A program made the position numbers and the translations under genes. From Endozoicomonas sp. ISHI1 (GTDB lineage Bacteria; Pseudomonadota; Gammaproteobacteria; Pseudomonadales; Endozoicomonadaceae): DNA of 53,477 nucleotides. The notes under the pieces are model-generated. The model was not told where the DNA came from and did not search any database. It worked only from the letters and a program-made list of their open reading frames with translations. The stretch is from NCBI RefSeq assembly GCF_024606225.1, contig NZ_JAGRPU010000038.1:1-53477 (forward strand), written 5' to 3'. This document shows, piece after piece, positions 1-8,774 of the stretch. Within the stretch, counting starts at the first letter, position 1. The number at the start of each line of letters is the position of its first letter.

Positions 1-96
1 CACACGAATTGTCTGATAATTTGTTAAAGAACTGGATTAAAACGAGAAGGTTTTAACCGGCTGAAGCAGCAGTCAGTGCCGTTCAGCGAGGCGCTC
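1..96 (-). other. rRNA operon leader, partial (16S leader)
   Basis: Read on the minus strand, the sequence ends in CTTTAACAAATTATCAGAC followed by AATTCGTGTG. This closely matches the segment that precedes mature 16S rRNA in gammaproteobacterial rrn operons (E. coli has TTTAACAATTTATCAGACAA). The CTTTAACA part is a boxA-like antitermination element. The rRNA genes themselves would lie beyond the left edge, transcribed leftward. The match is from memory of the E. coli leader, not from an alignment. Confidence 0.7.
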
Positions 97-124
97 ATCT
101 TACCTTGGCGCCGGTCGTTGTCAA
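97..124 (-). promoter_or_regulatory. rRNA operon promoter (P1-like)
   Basis: On the minus strand there is a perfect -35 TTGACA (119-124), a 16-base spacer and a -10 TAAGAT (97-102). A GC-rich discriminator (GAGCGCC) follows, as is usual for stringently controlled rRNA promoters. The 40 bases upstream (125-165) are rich in A and T tracts and could act as an UP element. The boxA-like leader sits directly downstream, which supports the assignment. Confidence 0.75.
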
Positions 125-464
125 GCGATCATTTCAAAAAAAGGAAACAAATAACTTGAAAACATCGCCAAACATTCCACTTACAAAGCTAGAAACATCG
201 TTCAGCGATTTGTGCATAACTGCACCCACCAGAACAACCATCAACAACTTCAATACACAGCTCTTGAAATGACTATCTGGCTACCGAGCCGGTACATCAT
301 CAGCCCCGATCGATGAGCGTAGATTACTCTTCAAACCACTCCTCTTGAAAGATCGGATTACACCTATTTTTGTGCAAAAGTTACGTTCAACTCTTGTTGC
401 CCAAGGCTTTCAGAAATATGTTGCCATTTCGTCAGCCCACTTTTTTTGATTTTGACAGGGCTAC

Positions 465-2036
465 TCATTTCCTGACTAGAATTTCAAAGGTCTTTGAATC
501 GACTAAAGCGTGAGAGTATCCGCCAGGCGTTGCAAATGATGCTTTACAGACTTTACCCTCCTCAAAATATTTGCCGAAGGTTTTATAACCGTTATTCACA
601 AACCGGCAAAAATAGACCGGTACTTTAGTTATTTTTTGACCAAGGTCTGAAAAGCTGTAACCCGCGATAATAGCCTTCTCAGGCAGATCATCCTCAAAAT
701 CCTGCCAACCGATGTCACCATCAACCGAAGGGGTCAGGTAATCAGAAGCGATACTGCCATCCTGGTTGGTTGCGACGAAACCGCTTTTGCCGCTAGTACC
801 AATGTAACTACAATACTTATCTGCTCCCAGCCCAGCCAGTGACCCCAATATAAATTCTTTATAAGGCTTTTTGGGGGAACAAAAGTACTCCTCAACTTCA
901 ATGTTGGTTTCTCCTTTAGCTTTTTTTGTCGGCACTCTTTGCCATGTCACAGAAGACTGCTTGCGAGAAATGGCTTTCTGTCGAAAAGGAGCAAAATAGG
1001 ATGTATTGCCTGTTGGATTGGCCTCAGCTGTCAGGCCTGCGCAGCCATACTCACCACTTTGAGCATCATCGTTGTACCATTCGGTTCCGGGGCTGGCATC
1101 GTCTTTACACAAGGTTTCATGACGCAGACTTCCAGACAGCAGCACTGTTGATGCAAAGGGTACCTGAAACCCCTGCCATTCCTGAAATTGGTAGGAGACT
1201 TTGCCATAAATAACATTGATCTGATAATAGTTTTTGTCAGTGACCAGAATATCTCTGGGTAACAGCGTTTCATCCCCCAAAGAGGCCAGAAAATAATCTG
1301 TTTTTCGACTCGATAACAGGCATCCGCTGACATTATCGGGTGTGTTAGCCAGCATGCCAACCAAGGTACTGGTCTTACCATCAAGCTTGAATTTGACTCG
1401 ACAGAACCCGGTCAGTTGCTGGTCATTGCAGCGGAACTTTTTGGTTAAAGGTGCTGGCAGTGAGGAAATACAAAGTTGGGTTGCAGACCCGTAGGGATTG
1501 GACGGATAGTATGCGGTGTTTAATGGGAATAGTGCTGGTTGGAGGTCACCTTCATCGAGATGCAAGGGGTGGTCATCAATGAAAGTCGCCCTTGCCCAGA
1601 GGTACTTCAGCTTTTTCCCGGCATCTGCGTAGTCATCATCACTGAGATTAAAAGGCATCAGATTGTATCGACTGGTAATTGTTTTCTGGTAATCGTTAGT
1701 AGCAGGTGTGGTATGTATCAACTCGCTGAAATTGCTTCTGACATTACGACTGACATCGTTCTGCGCCAACGGATAAGCATCAGATTTTTTTTTATCCGCT
1801 TTCTCGAGAGCTAAACTGAATAGCGTAGAAAAATGCCCGACCGCGAAACCCGATCCAAAAAAGAACATCGCGCCTCCCAAAGCAGCCAGCACCCAATAAA
1901 GACGTTTATCTTTTAATTGTTGTGAATAAGTGTACGTAAGTAACTCGTGGCCTTGCTCTCCAACAATAGCGATAGCATTGTTAGTGATAGCAACAGATAA
2001 CACCAGCACGGATAAATCCCGTAAAACTCGTTTCAT
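465..2036 (-). CDS. cysteine-rich secreted/anchored protein, copy 1 of 3
   Basis: This 523-residue protein of unknown function is the first of three tandem paralogues. The N-terminus looks like a signal peptide (about residues 1-23), followed by a hydrophobic stretch near residues 45-68 (LYWVLAALGG...) that could anchor it in the inner membrane. The rest should be extracytoplasmic. It has ten cysteines in pairs (LCIS/FRCN, FCRV/GCLL, LCKD/GCAG, FCSP/YCSY, FCRF/VCKA), suggesting several disulfide-bonded modules. The last module ends in a FEILV motif that faintly recalls the DM9/DUF3421 repeat (C...GK...C...G...YEVLV); this similarity is a guess. The start is an ATG. The gene probably has its own promoter at 2121-2149, because a terminator-like hairpin separates it from copy 2. 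Confidence 0.85.
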   Translation of the reverse strand: MKRVLRDLSVLVLSVAITNNAIAIVGEQGHELLTYTYSQQLKDKRLYWVLAALGGAMFFFGSGFAVGHFSTLFSLALEKADKKKSDAYPLAQNDVSRNVRSNFSELIHTTPATNDYQKTITSRYNLMPFNLSDDDYADAGKKLKYLWARATFIDDHPLHLDEGDLQPALFPLNTAYYPSNPYGSATQLCISSLPAPLTKKFRCNDQQLTGFCRVKFKLDGKTSTLVGMLANTPDNVSGCLLSSRKTDYFLASLGDETLLPRDILVTDKNYYQINVIYGKVSYQFQEWQGFQVPFASTVLLSGSLRHETLCKDDASPGTEWYNDDAQSGEYGCAGLTAEANPTGNTSYFAPFRQKAISRKQSSVTWQRVPTKKAKGETNIEVEEYFCSPKKPYKEFILGSLAGLGADKYCSYIGTSGKSGFVATNQDGSIASDYLTPSVDGDIGWQDFEDDLPEKAIIAGYSFSDLGQKITKVPVYFCRFVNNGYKTFGKYFEEGKVCKASFATPGGYSHALVDSKTFEILVRK

Positions 2037-2120
2037 GCCTAAGCTCCTCGGCTGTAATCGCGATGGTATCAGTGTTAAGAGCCCAGAAGTAAACGACCCA
2101 CAACACTAGAGAAAGTCGAG

Positions 2121-2149
2121 AGTATAGTGTTTATTTCAACGGCCAATAG
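2121..2149 (-). promoter_or_regulatory. candidate promoter of paralogue copy 1
   Basis: On the minus strand there is CTATTG, a 17-base spacer and TATACT, about 85 bases upstream of the start codon. The -10 is good and the -35 weak. The same arrangement is conserved upstream of copy 2 (4037-4065), which supports function, although shared ancestry alone could also explain it. Confidence 0.4.
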
Positions 2150-2356
2150 TATATAAACGATTTATAAAAGCTGATTCTTATGAAGACTAATGCATTGCAT
2201 GGGCGCTCATATGTTTAGCAATGTGATAATTAATCGTTTCAGTCAATCTTGATAATTAGAGATATTTAATTAATCAATTCGGACCTTGTAACCCGCCATT
2301 TTTAGAGGGGTAGTTTAATAAGTGGCATGTGGTATTTTGCAAGACCCCATTATCAC

Positions 2357-2391
2357 AAGGGAGGCTACCATTTCGACTGCAGCCCCCTTTT
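2357..2391 (-). terminator. hairpin downstream of copy 2
   Basis: The inverted repeat AAGGGAGGCT / AGCCCCCTTTT lies just downstream of the copy 2 stop codon. On the minus strand it ends in a short run of T. An equivalent hairpin follows copy 3 at 4263-4299. Confidence 0.5.
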
Positions 2392-2402
2392 AATTAAACC
2401 CT

Positions 2403-3959
2403 TCAGTCTCTGACCAGAATTTCAAAGGTCTTTGAATTGATTAAAGCGTTGGAGTCTCCATTCGGTGTTACAAATGATGTTTTACAAGCTTTGTCCTTAT
2501 TAAAAAACTGACCGAAGACTCTGAAACCGTTATTTACAAAACGGCAAAAATATTGCGGCACCTTGCTGATTTCTTTGCCAGAACTTGCAAAGCTATAACC
2601 GGCAATAATAGCCTTATCAGGCAGATCATTGTCAAAGGCTTCCCAGCGAATATTACCTTCAAAGGTAGGAGTCAAGTAATCAGAAGCGATGCTGCCATCC
2701 TGGTTGGTAGCGACGTAGCCAGTTTTTCCTGAAGTACCAATGTATCTGCAATACTTATCCGATCCCAGCCCGGCCAATGAGCCCAGGATAAATTCTTTAT
2801 ACGGTTTTCTGGGGGAGCAAAAGTTTGTCTCAACTTCAGTTTTGATTGCCCCTTTATTCTCTTGTGATGGTATTTCCTGCCATGTTACGAGAGACTGTCT
2901 GTTTGCAAGTGACTTCTGTCGTATAGGAACAAAATACGATATTTCACCTGTTGAACTCGCTTCGGCTGTCAGGCCTGAGCATTCATATTCACTTCTAGCC
3001 CCGTCGTTGAACCATTGGGTTCCGGGACTAGCATCGTTTTTACACAAGGATTCGTGACGCAGACTTCCAGATAACATTACTGTTGATGCAAAGGGCACCG
3101 GATACCCGGGTAGCTCCTGGAACTGGTAGGAGATATTTTTATAAATAACATTGATCTGATAATACCTTCTGTCGGTGATCAGAATTTCTTTGGGTACCAG
3201 GGTTTCATCCTCCAGGGAAGCTAGAAAATCATCATTTTTTCGACTTGATAATAGGCAACCACTGACATTATCAGCAGTGTTGGCCAGCATACCAACCAGA
3301 GTACTGGTCTTGTCATTAAGCATGAGCTTGACTCGACAGAATCCGGTGAGTTGCTCGTCATTGCAGCGGAACTTTTTGTTGGTTAATGGTGCTGGCAATG
3401 AAGAAATACAAAACTGGGGTGCATTCCCGTATGAATAAGACGGATCGTACGCCGTGTTTAATGGAAATAGTGCTGGTTGGAGGCCACCTTCATTATTAAG
3501 GTGCGGGGGATGAGTATTAAGAAACGTCGCCCTTGCCCAAAGATATTTCAGCTTTTTGTTAGCGCCGGAATAGTTATCCTCACTGAGATTAAAAGGAGCC
3601 AGATTGTAATGATCAATCATTGCTTTCTGATCGTACCCGGGAATCGGTATTCTCTTCATCCGCGTATTAAAATTGCTGCTGATATTACTTTGACTTGATG
3701 ATAAATCCGTAGAGTTTTCTCTCTCAGCTTCTGTGTCGCCTTCAGCATTAACGTCTGATATATACTTGCTTATACAAACTGCCCACATCGTGACCAGACT
3801 CAGTGCACTTGCGAACGCTACATAATCACTACATTCTAATTGTCTTGAATACGATTGTGCAAATTGTCCGTAACTATTCTCCCCGGCAAAAGTTATTCCG
3901 TTGTGAGTGACAACAATGGATAACAGCACCGCAGGAAAAATCCCTAAAACTCGTCTCAT
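2403..3959 (-). CDS. cysteine-rich secreted/anchored protein, copy 2 of 3
   Basis: This 518-residue paralogue of unknown function lies between two relatives. It has the same plan: a signal-peptide-like N-terminus, a hydrophobic segment near residues 45-65, a charged linker and about 400 residues of conserved cysteine-pair modules. The ten module cysteines are kept, and two or three extra cysteines occur in the N-terminal hydrophobic region (LECSDY, AVCISK). The N-terminal 120 residues differ most from the other copies, while the C-terminal modules (FCSPRKPYKEFILGSLAGLG, FCRFVNNGF, FEILVRD) are almost unchanged. That pattern suggests either diversifying selection on the membrane-proximal part or gene conversion of the C-terminal part. 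Confidence 0.85.
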   Translation of the reverse strand: MRRVLGIFPAVLLSIVVTHNGITFAGENSYGQFAQSYSRQLECSDYVAFASALSLVTMWAVCISKYISDVNAEGDTEAERENSTDLSSSQSNISSNFNTRMKRIPIPGYDQKAMIDHYNLAPFNLSEDNYSGANKKLKYLWARATFLNTHPPHLNNEGGLQPALFPLNTAYDPSYSYGNAPQFCISSLPAPLTNKKFRCNDEQLTGFCRVKLMLNDKTSTLVGMLANTADNVSGCLLSSRKNDDFLASLEDETLVPKEILITDRRYYQINVIYKNISYQFQELPGYPVPFASTVMLSGSLRHESLCKNDASPGTQWFNDGARSEYECSGLTAEASSTGEISYFVPIRQKSLANRQSLVTWQEIPSQENKGAIKTEVETNFCSPRKPYKEFILGSLAGLGSDKYCRYIGTSGKTGYVATNQDGSIASDYLTPTFEGNIRWEAFDNDLPDKAIIAGYSFASSGKEISKVPQYFCRFVNNGFRVFGQFFNKDKACKTSFVTPNGDSNALINSKTFEILVRD

Positions 3960-4036
3960 ACTTATACTCCTGTAAAATAACCGCGTTAAGTTCAGAATCC
4001 ATTAATAAAGACTCCGTAACACTCAAGAAGGCCAGG

Positions 4037-4065
4037 AGTATAGTATTTATTTAGACGGCCAATAA
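4037..4065 (-). promoter_or_regulatory. candidate promoter of paralogue copy 2
   Basis: On the minus strand there is TTATTG, a 17-base spacer and TATACT, about 80 bases upstream of the copy 2 start codon. The site and its flanks are conserved upstream of copy 1. Confidence 0.4.
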
Positions 4066-4262
4066 TATTTAAATGATTTATAAAAACTAATTATTATGAA
4101 GTATTTTACATTGCGTGGGCATTGAATGTTTAGCAATTTGATAATCAACCGGAATCAACCGATCTTGGTAGATGGAGATGTTTAACTAATCTCTTCATTC
4201 CTTGTAGCCCGCCATTTGTTGTAGGCTAGTTTATCGCTGCTACGTTCCATAACCCCACTATC

Positions 4263-4299
4263 AAAAGGGAGGTTAACATTTCATCTGCAACCTCCTTTT
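4263..4299 (-). terminator. hairpin downstream of copy 3
   Basis: AAAAGGGAGGTT pairs with AACCTCCTTTT across a 14-base loop with one bulge. It sits just past the stop codon of copy 3 and is read on the minus strand into a TTTT run. Confidence 0.55.
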
Positions 4300-4310
4300 A
4301 ATTGAGCTCA

Positions 4311-5867
4311 TTATTCCCTGACCAGAATTTCAAAGGTCTTTGAATCAACTAAAGCGTGGGAGTCTCCACTTGGTGTTGCAAATGAAGCTTTACAGACTTT
4401 ATCCTTCTTAAAATACTTTCCGAAGGTTTTAAAACCGTTATTCACAAAACGGCAAAAATATTCCGGCACCTTGCTGATTTCTTTGCCTGAACTTGCAACG
4501 CTATAACCGGCAATAATAGCCTTATCAGGCAGATCATTCTCAAAAGCCTGCCAGCGAATATTACCTTCAACCATAGGAGTCAGGTAATCAGAAGCGATGC
4601 TGCCATCATCATTCGTGGCGACGTAGCCACTTTTTCCTGAAGTACCAATGTATCTGCAGTATTTATTGGATCCCTCCCCGGCCAGTGAGCCCAGAATAAA
4701 TTCTTTATACGGTTTTCTGGGGGAGCAAAAGTATTCCTGAACTTCAGTTTTAATTGCCCCTTTATTCTCTTGTGATGGCACTTTCTGCCATATCACGGAA
4801 GATTGTCTGCTTTTATGGGCCTTCTGCCGAACAGGAACAAAGTGAGATATATCGCCCGCCGGGTTTGCTTCGGCTGTCAGGCCTGCGCATCCATACCCAC
4901 CGCTATGAGCCCCATCGTTGTACCATTCGGTTCCGGGGCTGGCGTCGTTTTTACACAAGCTTTCATGACGCAGGCTTCCAGACAGCATCACTTCTGATGC
5001 AAAGGTTACTGGTTGCCCGGGCGATTCCTGAAATCGGTAGGAGACTTTGTCATAAGTAACATTGATCTGATAATACTTTTTGTCAGTGACCAAAATGTCT
5101 CTGGGTAGCAAAGTTTCATCCCCCAAAGATTCCAGGAAATAATCTTGTTTTCGACTCGACAAAAGGCATCCGCTGACGTTATCGGGTGTATTGGCCAGCA
5201 TACCAACCAAGGTACTGGTTTTGCCATTCAACATAAACTTGACTCGACAGAACCCGGTCAGTTGCTGATCATTGCAGCGGAACTTTTTGGTGAAAGGTGC
5301 CGGCAATGGAGAAATACAAAATTGGGTTGCAGATCCATAGGGATAAGCCGGATCATAGGCTGTGTTCAATGGAAATAGTGCTGGTTGGAGGTCGGCATTA
5401 TCAACAAGGTGCAGGGAATTGGTATCAAGGAAAGTCGCTCCTGCCCACAGATACTTCAGCTTTTTCTCTGGATCAACATAGTTATCCTCGCTAATACTAA
5501 ATGGAACTAGATTGTATTGATCGATAATTGTTTTCTGATACTCCCGGGGAGCCGACGTGGCTTGCAACAGTTCGCTTAAATTACCGCTGACATTACTCTG
5601 ACGTAATGGGAAATGATCGGGATTTTTTGTCTCTGCTTTCGCGTGGCCTAAAACTTGTATCGAGGAAGCAACCCCGATCATGTAACCTGCTGCAAAAAAT
5701 AACACACCCGAAGCCGCCAGCGCCTCATAAAGCTTTTTATTTCTTGATTGTTCTGAATACGCGTACGTACGCAATCCGATGCCTTGCTCAACCGCAAAAA
5801 CTATACCATCGTAAGTGATGAGAATGGACAACAACGATACGGGTAAAGCCCGTAAAACTCGTTTCAT
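4311..5867 (-). CDS. cysteine-rich secreted/anchored protein, copy 3 of 3
   Basis: This 518-residue paralogue of unknown function is the first of the three in the direction of transcription. It has a signal-like N-terminus (MKRVLRALPVSLLSILITYD) and a hydrophobic segment near residues 48-72 (ALAASGVLFFAAGYMIG). The ten conserved cysteines and the repeated FCSPRKPYKEFILGSLAG and FCRFVNNGFKTFGKYF modules are present. It resembles copy 1 more than copy 2 in the N-terminal part (YQKTI..YNL.PF). The upstream spacer differs from the other two copies over the first 100 bases. The gene diverges from the OTU protease gene across a 430-base intergenic region. Confidence 0.85.
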   Translation of the reverse strand: MKRVLRALPVSLLSILITYDGIVFAVEQGIGLRTYAYSEQSRNKKLYEALAASGVLFFAAGYMIGVASSIQVLGHAKAETKNPDHFPLRQSNVSGNLSELLQATSAPREYQKTIIDQYNLVPFSISEDNYVDPEKKLKYLWAGATFLDTNSLHLVDNADLQPALFPLNTAYDPAYPYGSATQFCISPLPAPFTKKFRCNDQQLTGFCRVKFMLNGKTSTLVGMLANTPDNVSGCLLSSRKQDYFLESLGDETLLPRDILVTDKKYYQINVTYDKVSYRFQESPGQPVTFASEVMLSGSLRHESLCKNDASPGTEWYNDGAHSGGYGCAGLTAEANPAGDISHFVPVRQKAHKSRQSSVIWQKVPSQENKGAIKTEVQEYFCSPRKPYKEFILGSLAGEGSNKYCRYIGTSGKSGYVATNDDGSIASDYLTPMVEGNIRWQAFENDLPDKAIIAGYSVASSGKEISKVPEYFCRFVNNGFKTFGKYFKKDKVCKASFATPSGDSHALVDSKTFEILVRE

Positions 5868-6294
5868 ACTTTAAGCTCCTTGACGTTGAGATCCTCCCTG
5901 ACCTAAACAACGAGAATTCCTACAACCAGGCCGTCATACACGACCGCATGTATCACTTACCCAATATCGGGATACGCCTTGTTCGGCAATCTGCCCCAAC
6001 CCTCGGATTTTTGAAAAACACGAACAGAAAACGGAAGGTATTTTTCTTTTCCTGTCAGGTAGAGTAATCACTAAAAACGCCTGACGGGGAAAAGTTAGCA
6101 CAGGGCGTTTACTTTGCAAGCCGAGCTTACATCCCCGTTCTCAAATTACGAGATTTTAAGCTGATTCAATAAAAATTAATTCTTATAAAGTTCAACTATA
6201 ATTGGCAACCTGAAGTAAAATCATAAACAGGCTATTAAGGTACTATGGTTATTAAAAAACTGATGGGCAGCGTTAACAAAAGCTCTACTAATAA
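5868..6294. other. divergent intergenic region
   Basis: This 427-base spacer lies between copy 3 (leftward) and the OTU gene (rightward). It contains an AT-rich stretch near 6155-6200 (AAAAATTAATTCTTATAAAG) that resembles the upstream region of the other two paralogues. An AAGG ribosome-binding-like sequence at 6237-6240 precedes an ATG at 6245 that is out of frame with the OTU gene. No convincing extra gene is seen. Confidence 0.4.
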
Positions 6295-8697
6295 GTGTTG
6301 CATCAAAAAAAAAGTCAATTTAAAGCACTTGTACTCGCTCTTTTGTATACAGCCTCTCCGGTTCAGGCAGGAAATGAGGAACAGAAGCACTCTTACCAGC
6401 TGGTAAGAAAAAAACTGCTGGATATCTATCTGCAGATTAAAAGCGGCCATGATGCTGATTCAGCTAGAAACGTATTGCCTGCAACCTATATTTTTGCCCT
6501 GTGGTCGAGATGCAGAGACAATTTTAATTTTTACACTCACGTAAGGGAGGATCTGACAAGGTGTGATTACAATAAAAAAACGTATAACTACCTTGAACTG
6601 GAAAAGTCGACCGTACGCTTTGCAACTCAGGCCTCTAACGTGTTAAGCCTTCACGACCTGCTTGAATATGAACCTGAAGATCCCAACGCCACTCCTTCTT
6701 TCTGGCATTACGTTGATCGTAGAGACGTTGAAGATAAAACAGATATAACCGGGCTACTTTTTCAGTACTTCACTGAATACCCCGAAAAACTGATACAGCT
6801 TCTTAATTCAGACATTATTCATCCGCTGCCCGGTTTTTTTTCAAGACGTGACAATACGTCAGAGCTTTATTCAATGGCTATACAAATAAGGCTTATGCTC
6901 CTTAACAATGAGGACTCTGTACCGAAACCGCCAAGCGACTTTCTCCTGGCCTATTCGGTATCACCCGTTTGTGGTCCAATGCAGTCAGATCAGGCAGAAA
7001 GTAGCGATCAGGAATCAGAAAAAAAATTGATAGCGTTGACACATCAGGAAGAAGGTTTCGTTGGGAGGCTCGTCGATGCGCTTGGCCTGGGTGAGGATTT
7101 CACCCTGGCTGATCTTTTTGAACGTTTATCACAAGAACTCAGTACCACTCATTTCGACAATATGACAACAGCTGACCTGTTAGACATTATTAAACAGAAG
7201 CCAGCCAATGCCGAGACCGAATTGGCTGCCTGGGAAATGCATAAATTATCCAGCTCGGTCATTCAACTAAAGGTAGCAGTGTTTGAAATCATAAAATCAA
7301 CTTACATGGACCCACTTATCCTTCTGCAACGGAGACGGACAAAGAGGTGGATGCAGGACCCGGACCTGGAGTTGGAACGGCAACGGAAATTTGTACGGGA
7401 ACAGGAGAAAGCCCTGAGACTATTTGTCAACCGGCACATATCAAGTATTTATGCTTTAGTCCGACTTTTACCGGATCACAATGAGACACAGCTGGCTTTT
7501 AACCCCCAGGATTTTGTTATGCTGAGTGCAGTCAGCTATTCGGCTCTGAAAAACTCTGCGAACAAATATAAAAACGGGCAAGCCCAACAGCAAGGGCGTA
7601 GCACAGAAAACCAAGTCTTCCCTTTTACATCGACACCTGATTTCACAGGTCTCAACGCCGATCATCGCAGCAGGAATGACAGCGAAAAACCCCGGGGATT
7701 CTTTATGATCAGCGCGGGTAAAGAAAGACTTCCAGAAGGAATCAAGGAGGTTGTTGTTAACTCTCCAATAACAGCACCTGAGTTGCTTAATGAAGGGGTT
7801 GCCAGCCTTGGCACGGACGACCTGAGCATTTCGAAAATGCTGCAAGTGATGTTCAGCATTGGTTTTCTGCGCCCCGGTTACAGTGAGATTGATGTCGTAA
7901 ACTTCATTGCTGCTTATAGCTACTCTCCCCTGCACACCGCACTCTGGGTATCAATCTTTCATGCGATTGGCATTGGCAACGCAACGGTTCATCCCCATAT
8001 GCATTACATAGACGGTTATCAAAGAAAATTCATATTTAACCACCTGGCCCGTGAAGATATTGCGAACCGGCTATCAGCTATTCATCAAACACTCAACACG
8101 AAGACCACAGATGGGTCTGAATATACCCGGCAACTCAATGAATTTCTCGAACAAAAACAGCTGACATTGGGCGATACTCCCGGCGATGGACACTGTTTTA
8201 CCCATGCACTGGCACAGCAATTACCCGATTACGATGAAGAAAGCGTCAGGCGTGAGTTACAAAACTATCTTGCCTCCCCCTCAAGCTATCAGGGCTATGT
8301 TCCCGAAAGCATTATGTCTTTAGCCCCAGAGCTTTTAGCCCAAATATCATCGGACGGGCCAGAGGGCTGGGTGGATATATCCATGGCTGCCTTCGCTTCT
8401 CTGGCATTCGGCAGAAGAGTTGTTGTAATACACCCGCAATTCAACCATAGCCCTGATTTGCAGGTGACCGTATGGAACCAGGGCCAGCCGGAAGAGATTA
8501 ACCCTGCCGATACACCTCAATATATTGATAATGCGTTGATGTTAGTATTCATCAATACAAACCACTGGACTTATGCCTATCACGAAGATCCGTTCTCCTG
8601 GCAACCCAACAACATTAATGCTGACGAATTGACTGATGTTCCATCTCTGGAAAATAACTTAGGGAGCAACGGGCTCCGATTTTTAATGGCACAATAA
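6295..8697 (+). CDS. secreted OTU-domain cysteine protease
   Basis: This 800-residue protein is a likely deubiquitinase-type effector. The N-terminus (FKALVLALLYTASPVQAG) is a typical signal peptide with cleavage near residue 25. Residues 26 to about 620 are not recognised. The C-terminal region, about 625-775, carries the OTU family signature: GDGHCFTHAL with the nucleophile Cys634 preceded by Asp631, and NTNHWTYAY with the catalytic His757. OTU proteases cleave ubiquitin chains, so a bacterial copy implies eukaryotic host substrates; this role is inferred. The start is uncertain. The in-frame start is GTG 6295 with no ribosome-binding site, while an ATG with AAGG four bases upstream lies at 6245 in another frame, separated by a run of nine A at 6305-6313. 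The gene ends before a strong bidirectional terminator. Confidence 0.85.
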   Translation: MLHQKKSQFKALVLALLYTASPVQAGNEEQKHSYQLVRKKLLDIYLQIKSGHDADSARNVLPATYIFALWSRCRDNFNFYTHVREDLTRCDYNKKTYNYLELEKSTVRFATQASNVLSLHDLLEYEPEDPNATPSFWHYVDRRDVEDKTDITGLLFQYFTEYPEKLIQLLNSDIIHPLPGFFSRRDNTSELYSMAIQIRLMLLNNEDSVPKPPSDFLLAYSVSPVCGPMQSDQAESSDQESEKKLIALTHQEEGFVGRLVDALGLGEDFTLADLFERLSQELSTTHFDNMTTADLLDIIKQKPANAETELAAWEMHKLSSSVIQLKVAVFEIIKSTYMDPLILLQRRRTKRWMQDPDLELERQRKFVREQEKALRLFVNRHISSIYALVRLLPDHNETQLAFNPQDFVMLSAVSYSALKNSANKYKNGQAQQQGRSTENQVFPFTSTPDFTGLNADHRSRNDSEKPRGFFMISAGKERLPEGIKEVVVNSPITAPELLNEGVASLGTDDLSISKMLQVMFSIGFLRPGYSEIDVVNFIAAYSYSPLHTALWVSIFHAIGIGNATVHPHMHYIDGYQRKFIFNHLAREDIANRLSAIHQTLNTKTTDGSEYTRQLNEFLEQKQLTLGDTPGDGHCFTHALAQQLPDYDEESVRRELQNYLASPSSYQGYVPESIMSLAPELLAQISSDGPEGWVDISMAAFASLAFGRRVVVIHPQFNHSPDLQVTVWNQGQPEEINPADTPQYIDNALMLVFINTNHWTYAYHEDPFSWQPNNINADELTDVPSLENNLGSNGLRFLMAQ

Positions 8698-8726
8698 GAA
8701 AGACAAAATACTTCATTTTTTCAGGC

Positions 8727-8758
8727 AAAAAAAACCCGGAATCAACCGGGTTTTTTTT
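8727..8758. terminator. bidirectional terminator (OTU gene / atpC)
   Basis: AAAAAAAACCCGG pairs with CCGGGTTTTTTTT around a 6-base loop. It gives a T-run on both strands and lies between the convergent OTU gene and atpC, so it can end both transcripts. Confidence 0.9.
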
Positions 8759-8774
8759 ATAAGACGCAAGTTGC

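Larger units (their letters stand above)
465..5867. repeat. tandem triplication, unit about 1.9 kb
   Basis: Three homologous genes in the same orientation have stop-to-stop spacings of 1938 and 1908 bases. The spacers between them are also homologous. Both carry the promoter-like box, the tract ...GTTTAGCAAT.TGATAAT..., the stretch TTGTA.CCCGCCATTT and the terminal hairpin. The whole transcription unit was therefore duplicated, not only the reading frame. Confidence 0.85.

Noticed and set aside
465-5867. Possible CRISPR-like or satellite repeat
   Set aside because: The 1.9 kb periodicity is gene triplication with homologous coding sequence; no short regularly spaced repeats are present anywhere in the window.
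5934-6119. 61-residue leftward frame upstream of paralogue copy 3
   Set aside because: Low-complexity coding character, no ribosome-binding site and no similarity to the other upstream regions.
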